Of a DNA stretch of 64,000 bases, positions 27,634-35,173 are shown piece after piece. Position numbers and translations under genes: made by a program. Source of the DNA: Duganella rivi (GTDB lineage Bacteria; Pseudomonadota; Gammaproteobacteria; Burkholderiales; Burkholderiaceae_D); assembly GCF_009857435.1 (NCBI RefSeq), contig NZ_WWCK01000001.1:558001-622000 (forward strand), read 5' to 3'. The notes under the pieces were generated by a model that made no database searches, was not told the origin of the DNA, and saw nothing but the letters and a program-made list of their open reading frames with translations. The first letter of the stretch is position 1. Each line of letters starts with the position of its first letter.

Positions 27634-28428
27634 CTAACCTTGGGCGAACAACGCCTGCAAGTCGCCGTAGGGCATGGCTTGGGCGATCAGGGGGCCGGCG
27701 TTGCCGGTGGCGAGGAAGCCTTTCGCCATATCGGCGGCGATCGCCCACAAGGCTTGCGGGATGCCGGAGCCGGCGCTCAGGCGCACCACGCCCAGTTGAT
27801 GCAGCTCGTCCGCCGACGGCAGGCCCGGCCAGTCCATCACGTTGACCGGCAAACCTGCAGCGGCGACCACGGCCTTGATTTCATCCACCTTGTAAATGCC
27901 CGGCACGAACAGGCCGTTGGCGCCCGCTTCCTTGTAGAGGGCGGCCCGGCGCAGCACTGCTGCCACACGCTCTTTTTCCGGCGCCAGCGCGCGCAGGTAG
28001 ACGTCGGTGCGGGTGTTGATGAAGATGTCTTTGCCTTTCGACGCCGCCAGCTTTTTGATGGCGGTGATTTTCGACGCCAGCAGTTCCGGCGTGTCGTTGC
28101 CATCTTCAAGATTGATGCCGGCCACGCCCACTTCGATCAGGCGCAGCACGTCGCGCGCCACTTGTTCAGGCGAGGACGAATAGCCGTTTTCAAAATCCAC
28201 CGACAGCGGCACGGTCAGCACGCGGGCGATGTTCGCGGCCACGGCGATGGCGTTATCCACCGGCAGATGGTCGTTGTCCGCATAGCCCTGCGCCCAAGCG
28301 ACGCCGGCGCTGGTGGTGGCAATGGCCGACGCGCCCAGGCTTTCAAACAGGCGCGCGCTGCCGGCATCCCACGCGTTGGGCAGGTGCAGCAGTTTGCTTC
28401 CATCGTGCAGTTTTTTGAACTGTTCCAT
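27634..28428 (-). CDS. Isocitrate lyase / phosphoenolpyruvate mutase superfamily protein
   Basis: This 264-residue TIM-barrel protein has LLHLPNAWDAGSARLFE at the start, SVDFENGY near 78 and INTRTDVYLRAL near 140. These place it in the PEP mutase / isocitrate lyase superfamily, in the subgroup often named 2-methylisocitrate-lyase-like or oxaloacetate-decarboxylase-like. The typical KKCGH lyase loop is not seen, so isocitrate lyase activity is unlikely. The gene is 18 bp downstream of polB on the same strand, but a functional link is not evident. Confidence 0.85.
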   Translation of the reverse strand: MEQFKKLHDGSKLLHLPNAWDAGSARLFESLGASAIATTSAGVAWAQGYADNDHLPVDNAIAVAANIARVLTVPLSVDFENGYSSSPEQVARDVLRLIEVGVAGINLEDGNDTPELLASKITAIKKLAASKGKDIFINTRTDVYLRALAPEKERVAAVLRRAALYKEAGANGLFVPGIYKVDEIKAVVAAAGLPVNVMDWPGLPSADELHQLGVVRLSAGSGIPQALWAIAADMAKGFLATGNAGPLIAQAMPYGDLQALFAQG

Positions 28429-28446
28429 GCGGTCGGTCTCCTTGAA

Positions 28447-30816
28447 TTAGAAAAGGCTGGCTTGCGCCGTCGTCAGGCTGGTAAAACTGTCGTTCATCGG
28501 CAGCAGGATCGAGTCGGCGATCGGCTGCAATTGCTTGGTCAGGTAATGCTCGTAGTCGATATGCGAGCGTACCACTTCCAGCGGCTCCGGCCCACCGGTA
28601 GTCATCACATAGCTGATCCAGCCGCCGTTCTGGTAGCGCAGCGGACGCTGTTGCGACTGATTGTACTCATCGGCCAAGCGCGCGGCGCGCACTTGCGGCG
28701 GCACGTTGACCTTGTATTCCTCCAGCGGCTGGCGCAGGCGCTTGCGGTACACCAGCAAGCTGTCGTAGGCGCCGGACAGGGTTTTCTGCGCGTACTCGCG
28801 CACGTAGTCTTGATACGGCTGGTCTTTGAAGATGCGCGTGAACAGGCCTTGCTGGAACTGCTGCGCCAGCGGCGTCCAGTCGCTGCGCGCCACCTCCAGG
28901 CCGCGATAGATCACTTCCTGCTCGCCCTTGCCGTTGATGATCAAACCGGCGTAGCGCTTCTTGCTGCCCAGGTCGGTGCCACGGATGGTCGGCATGAAGA
29001 ATTTTTGGTAGTGCGCGTCGAACTCGATTTCGAGATGGCAGTCGAGGCCGTGCTTGTCCTTCAGCATGGTGCGCCACCAGTTGTTGATGTAGTCCGCCAG
29101 CTCCGCGCCGATGGCCAGCGCCGCGTCGTTCGGATACTCCTTTTTCAACCAGATGAAGATGGAGTCGGTGTCGCCGTAGATCACATCGTAGCCGCGCGCC
29201 TCGACCAGTTCGCGCGTTTGCTTCAGCATCTGGTGGCCGCGCAGCGTGACCGAGGACACCAGGCGCGGATTGAAGAAGCGGCACTCGCTCGCGCCCAGCA
29301 CGCCGCAGAAGGAATTCATCAGTAGCTTGAGCGCGGTGGACAGCGGTTCGTTTTTGGCGCGCTTGGCGGCGTCGCGCTGCTTCCAGAGTTCGGTGGTGAT
29401 GGCGGGCAGGCAGTGCTTTTCGCGCGAAAACACGGTGCCGTTGATGCCTTCCACCACGGTGGTTTTGTCCTCGGCCGCCTCGCCTTCAATCAGGCCGACC
29501 GGGTCGACCAGGAAGGTACGGATAATGGACGGATACAAGCTCTTGTAGTCCAGCACCACCACCGAATCGTAAAGGCCGGGCTTGGAGTCGAACACGAATC
29601 CGCCCGGCGACGCGCTGCCGTTGATGTCGCCGACGTTGGGCGCCACATAGCCCTCGCGATGCATGCGCGGCAGGTAGTGATGCGAGAAGGCCGCAATCGA
29701 ACCACCGAGGTGGTCTGCCTGCAAGCCGGTCACGGTGGCCCGTTCGATCATGAAGGCCAGCAGGTTGGCCTTGTGGAAGATGCGCGTGACCAGCTCGCAG
29801 TCTTTGAGGTTGTAGGTCGCCAGCGCCGGCTTGTCTTGCTGGAAGCGGCGTTCGATTTCGGCCATCTTGTCGTAGTCGCTGCCGATTTCCTTGCCCTCGC
29901 CCAGCATGGCTTGCGCTACGTTCTCAAGGCTGAACGACGGGAACATCCACGACGCCGCTTTCAGGCAGTCGATACCGTCGAGGACGATGCGGCCCGGCAT
30001 CGGCGCAAACCAGTAATCCTGCTTGCCGGGATGCTCGCGCCATTCGATGGCCTTGCCCTCGCGGCCCAGCGCCAGCGGCACCTTGTACTTATCGGCGTTC
30101 TTTTGCAGCACGCGCAAGTCGAACTGCACCACGTTCCAGCCAATGATGACGTCGGGATCGTGGCGCGCCAGCCATGCGTTCAGGCGTTCGATCAGCTGGC
30201 GCGGCGTGGCGCAGTATTCAAGAGCGAAATCGACTGGCGGTGGCTCGGCCGGCGTGGCGCCCAGCATGTAAACCTGTCGCTGGCCGCAGCCTTCCAGTGC
30301 GATGGAATACAGGTCGCCGTAAGCGCTGGTCTCGATATCGAGCGACACCATGTTCAGCGTGGGCCGGTAATCGGGCGCCGGCTTGAGCTTGCAGTTGTGG
30401 ATGACGGCACCGCTGGCGTGACCGCCCTCGGCGTGCACGGTGGCGGTGATGAAGCGCTCCATCAGGTAGCGCTCGGGCGGGCGGATGTCGGCCTCGTACA
30501 ATTTGACGCCGTGGTCGCGCAGGGTGCGCTCCAGCGCCGTCAACTGCTTGTAGCGCGAGGCGTACACGCCCATCACCGGCTGCTGCTGGAAGGTTTTGAG
30601 TTCCAGTTCGCGCAGTTCGATGCCGGCGTTGGGATCGATCTGCGCCTCGATCACCTCGCGCAGCGACGCTTCGGCAAACGCCACCGAGGTCTGCGCCGTG
30701 AGGCGAACCTTGCGCGGGCCGTTGTCGGTTGCCAGCCAAAAATCAATCTCCGTACCGCTGGGCGTGTCGCGCCAGTGGCGGGTCAGGATGAAGCCGGTTT
30801 GTGCGGTATGCGTCAT
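28447..30816 (-). CDS. polB: DNA polymerase II (family B)
   Basis: This 789-residue enzyme is about the length of E. coli Pol II (783). The proofreading exonuclease shows Exo I (SLDIET), Exo II (NVVQFDLRVL) and Exo III (YNLKDCELV). The polymerase domain shows motif A (DYKSLYPSIIRTF), motif B (KLLMNSFCGVLG) and motif C (YGDTDSIF). All catalytic acidic residues are present. It takes part in SOS-induced, replication-restart and translesion synthesis. ATG 30816 has no ribosome site and lies six bases after TATAAT; a LexA box precedes it, so it should be LexA-repressed. Confidence 0.96.
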   Translation of the reverse strand: MTHTAQTGFILTRHWRDTPSGTEIDFWLATDNGPRKVRLTAQTSVAFAEASLREVIEAQIDPNAGIELRELELKTFQQQPVMGVYASRYKQLTALERTLRDHGVKLYEADIRPPERYLMERFITATVHAEGGHASGAVIHNCKLKPAPDYRPTLNMVSLDIETSAYGDLYSIALEGCGQRQVYMLGATPAEPPPVDFALEYCATPRQLIERLNAWLARHDPDVIIGWNVVQFDLRVLQKNADKYKVPLALGREGKAIEWREHPGKQDYWFAPMPGRIVLDGIDCLKAASWMFPSFSLENVAQAMLGEGKEIGSDYDKMAEIERRFQQDKPALATYNLKDCELVTRIFHKANLLAFMIERATVTGLQADHLGGSIAAFSHHYLPRMHREGYVAPNVGDINGSASPGGFVFDSKPGLYDSVVVLDYKSLYPSIIRTFLVDPVGLIEGEAAEDKTTVVEGINGTVFSREKHCLPAITTELWKQRDAAKRAKNEPLSTALKLLMNSFCGVLGASECRFFNPRLVSSVTLRGHQMLKQTRELVEARGYDVIYGDTDSIFIWLKKEYPNDAALAIGAELADYINNWWRTMLKDKHGLDCHLEIEFDAHYQKFFMPTIRGTDLGSKKRYAGLIINGKGEQEVIYRGLEVARSDWTPLAQQFQQGLFTRIFKDQPYQDYVREYAQKTLSGAYDSLLVYRKRLRQPLEEYKVNVPPQVRAARLADEYNQSQQRPLRYQNGGWISYVMTTGGPEPLEVVRSHIDYEHYLTKQLQPIADSILLPMNDSFTSLTTAQASLF

Positions 30817-30822
30817 GCCAGA

Positions 30823-30844
30823 ATTATACTGTATGCGCATACAG
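30823..30844 (-). promoter_or_regulatory. LexA (SOS) box with adjoining -10 element upstream of polB
   Basis: CTGTATGCGCATACAG at 30829-30844 is a perfect 16-bp palindrome matching the CTGT-N8-ACAG LexA consensus. On the minus strand it is followed at once by a perfect TATAAT (30828-30823), and the polB ATG is six bases further on. No good -35 is visible. LexA bound here would block RNA polymerase. Confidence 0.9.
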
Positions 30845-30850
30845 CCCGCA

Positions 30851-31510
30851 TTAGTCCTGCTGCAACCAGCCTCCCGCCTTGTACGATAGCCGCAACGCCG
30901 CCGGCCCGCGCGGCGCCGGACGGTGCTCGGGACGGCCCGGCGTGCCGGGACGTTCAACGTCGAAGGCCACGCCGTCCAGGCTGATTTCAACGGTGGCGCC
31001 CTCCTCGTCGCGGCCGGAAAACAGCAGCAAGGCGCCCGGCCCGCGCACGGCGCCGCGCAAGGTGGTCAGGCCCGACCAGCGATAACTCATCAGGTCGCCG
31101 GCCAGCCGGGTGGCAGCCTGCACCAGTTGCAGCCGTTCTTCCTGCGATGGATCGCCGCAGCCGACCCAGTGCAGGTGCACTTCGCACAGGCGGCCATGGG
31201 CGGCGTCAAACACGTAGTGCAGGCGCGCCGCGCACGGGCCGGGCGGCAGCGCCGGCAGCAGCAGTTCCAGCCGCTGCTCGCCGCTGAGAGGATCAACTTC
31301 GTGGCGCAAGACGGCCTTGGGATGCTCGCGGGCGATGATGTCCGCTACCATCGCCAGTTCCATACCCCAGCGGGCGCGGCCATAGCCAAGGCAGCGATAG
31401 CGATGCTCGCGCACCTGCCACGAGCGCGGTTGGCCGGTCAGCGATAATTCGAGCAGAGGACGTCGCGCACGGCGGGCAGCCGGCGCTGGCAGGGTGTCTA
31501 GGGCGTGCAT
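30851..31510 (-). CDS. Conserved-looking protein of unknown function
   Basis: This 219-residue protein could not be assigned to a family. It is rich in Arg and Leu, has no signal peptide or membrane helix, and contains MELAMVADIIAREHP near 50, LHYVFDAAHGRLCEVHLHWVG near 105 and a Pro/Arg-rich stretch near 190. The pattern suggests an alternating beta/alpha cytoplasmic protein. It lies immediately upstream of the LexA box of polB, so some polB transcription could come from its promoter. No LexA box is seen before its own start. Confidence 0.7.
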   Translation of the reverse strand: MHALDTLPAPAARRARRPLLELSLTGQPRSWQVREHRYRCLGYGRARWGMELAMVADIIAREHPKAVLRHEVDPLSGEQRLELLLPALPPGPCAARLHYVFDAAHGRLCEVHLHWVGCGDPSQEERLQLVQAATRLAGDLMSYRWSGLTTLRGAVRGPGALLLFSGRDEEGATVEISLDGVAFDVERPGTPGRPEHRPAPRGPAALRLSYKAGGWLQQD

Positions 31511-31586
31511 GAATGGTCGTGCCTGATAAAACTAGCTTCATTTTATGTTGTCACTTCCACTCTTGTATGTAGCACGAAAGTACTAC

Positions 31587-31615
31587 ACGCGGTCGCCAGC
31601 CCGCGCCGACCGCGT
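31587..31615. promoter_or_regulatory. 9-bp perfect inverted repeat before a two-component operon
   Basis: ACGCGGTCG at 31587-31595 pairs exactly with CGACCGCGT at 31607-31615, with 11 bases between. It ends 11 bp before the ATG of the response regulator, overlapping where a ribosome site would be; none is seen. It may be an operator for autoregulation or an mRNA hairpin that limits translation. Confidence 0.45.
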
Positions 31616-31626
31616 AGAATGGCGGC

Positions 31627-32310
31627 ATGACGCACACTGACCAGCCTGCCGCCCGCCCGATCCACGTCGCCATCGTCGAGGATGATCCCGATTTCAGCAA
31701 CGCCCTCAGCGTGGTGGTGCAGCAGTCGGCGGATATGCATTTGATCGGCCGCGCCGGCACGCAGGCGGAAGGCCTGGCCATGCTGTCCGGCCCGCCTGCG
31801 GATGTGCTGCTGGTCGATCTCGGCCTGCCCGATGGCTCCGGCATCGCCGTGATCCGCGCTGCAGCACAGCTGTGGCCAAGTTGCAGCATCATGGTCAGCA
31901 CCAATTTCGGCGATGAGACGCACGTGATGCGCTCGATTGAAGCGGGCGCCGCCGGCTACCTGTTGAAGGACAGCTCGCCCTCCAAGATGAGCGACGAAAT
32001 CCGCAGCATTGCCAACGGCGGCAGCCCGATCAGCCCGATCATCGCGCGCCAGGTGCTGGCGCGCTTCCGCAATGCGCCCGCCGCCGTGCCGGTCAGCCAC
32101 AATGACGACAGCCCCGCCCTGCTGTCCCAGCGCGAAAAAGAAGTGCTGGACTACATCACCAAGGGCTTCACCGTGCACGAGATCGCCGGCCTGATGCAGC
32201 TGTCCCACTTCACCGTGCGCACCTTCGTGCGGCGCATTTACAGCAAGCTCAAGGTAAGTTCCAAAGCCGAGGCCATCTACGAAGCCCGTACCCAGGGGCT
32301 GCTGTCCTGA
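31627..32310 (+). CDS. LuxR/NarL-type response regulator
   Basis: This 227-residue protein has a receiver domain with the acidic cluster EDD at 18-20 and phosphoacceptor Asp64 (LLVDLGLPDG). The LuxR-type DNA-binding domain contains LLSQREKEVLDYITKGFTVHEIAGLM and the recognition helix HFTVRTFVRRIYSKL. The stop overlaps the kinase start by one base (TGATG), so the two are translationally coupled with the regulator first. Targets are unknown. An inverted repeat just upstream may be its own site. Confidence 0.92.
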   Translation: MTHTDQPAARPIHVAIVEDDPDFSNALSVVVQQSADMHLIGRAGTQAEGLAMLSGPPADVLLVDLGLPDGSGIAVIRAAAQLWPSCSIMVSTNFGDETHVMRSIEAGAAGYLLKDSSPSKMSDEIRSIANGGSPISPIIARQVLARFRNAPAAVPVSHNDDSPALLSQREKEVLDYITKGFTVHEIAGLMQLSHFTVRTFVRRIYSKLKVSSKAEAIYEARTQGLLS

Positions 32311-34247
32311 TGGAACGCTCGTCGCGGCTGCTGGCCAATCTCCTGCTGTTCTTCTCGGTCGCGGTGCTGATTGCGGCAGCTTCGCTGTATCTGGACAATG
32401 ACGGCGGCCATGGCGGCGCGCCCAGCCTGCATTTAACGCAGGCCAGTTGGCAAGAAACCGTGGCCGCCGGTTACACGCCGCCGCCGTCAACCATCGATAG
32501 CGCCGCCCTGCCCCCTGCCTGGCAACTGGTGGCGCTGCCGTTCAGCCCGTCCATTTCCTTGCTTCGGCAAGCCGAGTCCGGCACCAGCGGCCGGCCACCG
32601 CACGCGGTGCGAGTGACGTGGCTGAAGGTGGCGGTGGATGGCCTGCCGGCACAGACGCGCGCGCTTGCGCTGTACGGCATCCGCGTGAAGACCGACGGCA
32701 CCATCGCCGTCTATATCAACGGCGAGCTGGCTCACCAGGCGCAGCAGAACGGGCCGTCCTGGAACAGCACCCGCACGCCGCTGTGGTTCACGCTCGACCA
32801 GCGCCCCGGCACGCCGCCGGTGCGCGAGATTTTGCTGCGGCTGGAACATAGTTACGCGTCGCAGACGGCGGTGTCGTCGCTGCGGCTGGGGCCGGCCGAT
32901 GTGCTGCGCACCTCTTACCATGTGCGCATGTGGTTGCAGCAGCAATTGCCCGGCATGCTCAGCGCAGCGTTCATGGCGGTGGGCGTGTTTGCCGTGTTCG
33001 TGTGGCTGCGCCGTCCGCAGGAGATTGCCTACCTGCTGTTCTTCAACCTGGCGGCGACTGCCTTCCTGCGTGGGCTGCATTTCTACGTCGACCTGCAAGT
33101 GGCCAACGACTGGTTCGCGTGGCTGACGGTTAACTCGCTGTTCTGGCTGGTGCTGTCGGTGCACTTCTTCCTGTGCCAGCTGCACCAGCGTCCGCTGGCG
33201 TGGCTGACGCGCGCGCTGGTGGCGGTGACCGTGCTGATCGGCGTGCTGACCTTGCCGGTGCTGGCGGTGCTGCCGAATATGCCCACCGTGACGCCGGTGA
33301 TTTACCCGATTGCAGCTTTCATGAGCCTGGTGGCTTGCGTGGTCGGCGGCATCAGCGCGTGGCGCCATTCGTCCGAGGGGCGGCTGGTGGTGTACGGCCT
33401 GTTCGCCTGCACCGCCATGGGCATGACCGACTGGCTGCTGCAGAATAACGTAATCAGCGCGGAAGGCTGGTATCTCGGGGCGTATGCGCCGGCGGTGTGC
33501 TTCATCACCTTCGGCATTTTGATGTACCGGCGCTACCTGGATGCGATTGTGGAAGTGGAGCGGGTCAATGCCAGCCTGGCCGAGCGGCTGGCCAAGCGCG
33601 AGGTGGAACTGGAAGCCAGCCACCAGCGCCTGCGCGAAATCGAGCTGCGCCAGACCATTAGCGACGAGCGCCAGCGGCTGATGCAGGACATGCACGACGG
33701 CCTCGGTTCCTCGCTGATCAGCGCGATCCGCTCGGTCGAGCGCGGCAACATCAGCGACCAGCGCGTGTCGCAAATTTTGAAAGATTGCCTTGATGACCTC
33801 AAGCTGACCATCGATTCGATGGAGCCGGTGGAGGCGGATCTGCTGCTGTTGCTGGCTACCCTGCGCTTCCGCCTGGAGCCGCGCCTGGAAGGCACGGGCG
33901 TCAAGCTGCTGTGGGAAGTGCGCGAGCTGCCGGCCCTGGCGTGGCTGAATCCATCGAGCGCGCTGCACATCTTGCGGATCGTCCAGGAGAGCATTGCCAA
34001 CATCCTGCGCCACACGCGGGCGACTGAAATCCGGGTCGGCACCACGTCTGGCCTGGACGGCGTACAAGTGCACATCGCCGACAATGGCGGCGGCTTCGAC
34101 GTGGCCCAGGCACTGTCGCACAGCAGCGGCCGCGGCCTACAAAACCAGCAACGCCGCGCCGCCTCGGTAGACGGCAACGTCAACTGGCAATCCAACCCCA
34201 CCGGCACCCTGTTTACCCTCTGGCTGCCGCTGGTTCGTAAAAGCTGA
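32310..34247 (+). CDS. Membrane sensor histidine kinase (7TMR-DISM-like, HisKA_3)
   Basis: This 645-residue protein has one N-terminal transmembrane helix and a periplasmic beta-rich region (about 35-205) like the 7TMR-DISM extracellular domain. About seven membrane helices follow (210-410) and then a coiled coil (VERVNASLAERLAKREVELEASHQRLREIE). His462 in MQDMHDGLGSSL is the phosphorylation site. The ATPase domain has an N-box-like SALHILRIVQESIANILRH and the G-box ADNGGGFD. DISM domains commonly sense carbohydrates or related ligands; the signal here is unknown. It pairs with the regulator at 31627. Confidence 0.9.
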   Translation: MERSSRLLANLLLFFSVAVLIAAASLYLDNDGGHGGAPSLHLTQASWQETVAAGYTPPPSTIDSAALPPAWQLVALPFSPSISLLRQAESGTSGRPPHAVRVTWLKVAVDGLPAQTRALALYGIRVKTDGTIAVYINGELAHQAQQNGPSWNSTRTPLWFTLDQRPGTPPVREILLRLEHSYASQTAVSSLRLGPADVLRTSYHVRMWLQQQLPGMLSAAFMAVGVFAVFVWLRRPQEIAYLLFFNLAATAFLRGLHFYVDLQVANDWFAWLTVNSLFWLVLSVHFFLCQLHQRPLAWLTRALVAVTVLIGVLTLPVLAVLPNMPTVTPVIYPIAAFMSLVACVVGGISAWRHSSEGRLVVYGLFACTAMGMTDWLLQNNVISAEGWYLGAYAPAVCFITFGILMYRRYLDAIVEVERVNASLAERLAKREVELEASHQRLREIELRQTISDERQRLMQDMHDGLGSSLISAIRSVERGNISDQRVSQILKDCLDDLKLTIDSMEPVEADLLLLLATLRFRLEPRLEGTGVKLLWEVRELPALAWLNPSSALHILRIVQESIANILRHTRATEIRVGTTSGLDGVQVHIADNGGGFDVAQALSHSSGRGLQNQQRRAASVDGNVNWQSNPTGTLFTLWLPLVRKS

Positions 34248-34248
34248 G

Positions 34249-34512
34249 TTAGGCGCATACCAGCTTGTCGCCGGCCGCAGCCACCTTTATCGCGGCTTCG
34301 CGGAGGTCAACAGTGAGGCTTAAGCTCTCAGTCCCAGGCGGCACAGAGTCTAGAACTACACCTTTCACACTGATGGGAAAATGCTGGCCTTCGTGCAGCA
34401 GTTGAGCCTTAGCTCCTATCAGCACTACCCCGTCAAGTAGCTTCCCATCCAAGACTCCAACTTGCGCCCAAGCCAAACGGCTGATATGTGTGATTTCAAA
34501 CGTAAATGCCAT
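34249..34512 (-). CDS. Small beta-rich protein of unknown function (possibly translation-factor domain-2-like)
   Basis: This encodes 87 residues from ATG 34512 with GGAGG eight bases upstream. The sequence (FEITHISRLAWAQVGVLDGK, then AAAGDKLV at the end) alternates hydrophobic strands with Gly turns. It recalls the beta-barrel second domain of elongation factor Tu, which also occurs as stand-alone small proteins. That resemblance is weak and only by eye. It is convergent with the sensor kinase (one base between stops), at the edge of a lower-GC stretch that may be acquired DNA. Confidence 0.65.
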   Translation of the reverse strand: MAFTFEITHISRLAWAQVGVLDGKLLDGVVLIGAKAQLLHEGQHFPISVKGVVLDSVPPGTESLSLTVDLREAAIKVAAAGDKLVCA

Positions 34513-35034
34513 GATAGGCCTCCAGTCTTCCCACCAATCGTACATGAATACCACCGCAGGCGCATGCGGTTCTCCCTACGTTCAAACGGTGGAATCCGCC
34601 AGCGAACTTCGTTGCGTACAAGTGCGTAGGCAGCAATATATTCCATCACCCATACTACCTCCCTATTTCCTAACTGATTCGCCACAGCGTTATGAATACC
34701 TGAGTCAAACTGCAGCGCGTGAAGTAACTCTTCGCACCAAGTGGACTTACTCGGAGCGCGACTACATAGAATAGTATCGCTAGAAAGGCAGCTGGCTGCG
34801 GCGCTACGAAGTTTCAGATACTCCCGCGTTTTCAAATTTTGAAAAATTTTGGGCTTGTATCCGCGTCGAACATGCTGCCGCCATTTCTTTTCTGCGAATT
34901 TAGTGAACGAGTTAGGTGCTGGCCGGTCGTTAGCGACACGAGTACGGAAAAGCATAGTGGCCGCCACATTGAGAGATTCGATAAAAAATCAGATCTCGGC
35001 GCCATGCTTGCTTTTTAAGCTCGCTCAACAAGGA
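34513..35034. other. Lower-GC gap without a convincing gene
   Basis: This stretch is clearly richer in A and T than its neighbours. The open frames in it are short, overlap each other on both strands, lack ribosome sites and show no familiar motif. One minus-strand frame (34425-34967) would overlap the real small gene out of frame and is not credible in full. I see no tRNA, no insertion sequence and no repeat. It may hold gene remnants of an old insertion. Confidence 0.5.
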
Positions 35035-35035
35035 C

Positions 35036-35063
35036 AAAAAAAAGCCCGCTACGGGAGCGGGCT
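35036..35063 (-). terminator. Rho-independent terminator of the TonB receptor gene
   Basis: On the minus strand AGCCCGCT and AGCGGGCT form an 8-bp perfect stem around a 5-base loop (35043-35063). A run of seven to eight T residues follows (complement of the A run at 35036-35043). It lies 111 bp after the stop of the receptor gene on that strand. Confidence 0.88.
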
Positions 35064-35173
35064 AAATCTATTTCCTTGGAGGAGAATAGAGGAGACAGGT
35101 GAATGATGCCGCTTCCCCCACTATTTATCCAATTTATCTTTCTGATGCCAGAGATTCACACGGCGTATATCAC

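Noticed and set aside
27625..29325. Plus-strand open frame of 566 codons opposite polB and the lyase-like gene
   Set aside because: It crosses two well-identified minus-strand genes and shows no motif of its own.
34425..34967. Minus-strand open frame of 180 codons across the low-GC stretch
   Set aside because: It overlaps the well-supported 87-residue gene out of frame, has no ribosome site and shows no familiar motif; at most its upstream part is a remnant.
34490..35106. Plus-strand open frames of 85-94 codons in the same stretch
   Set aside because: They are short, lack ribosome sites, overlap minus-strand frames and have unremarkable composition.
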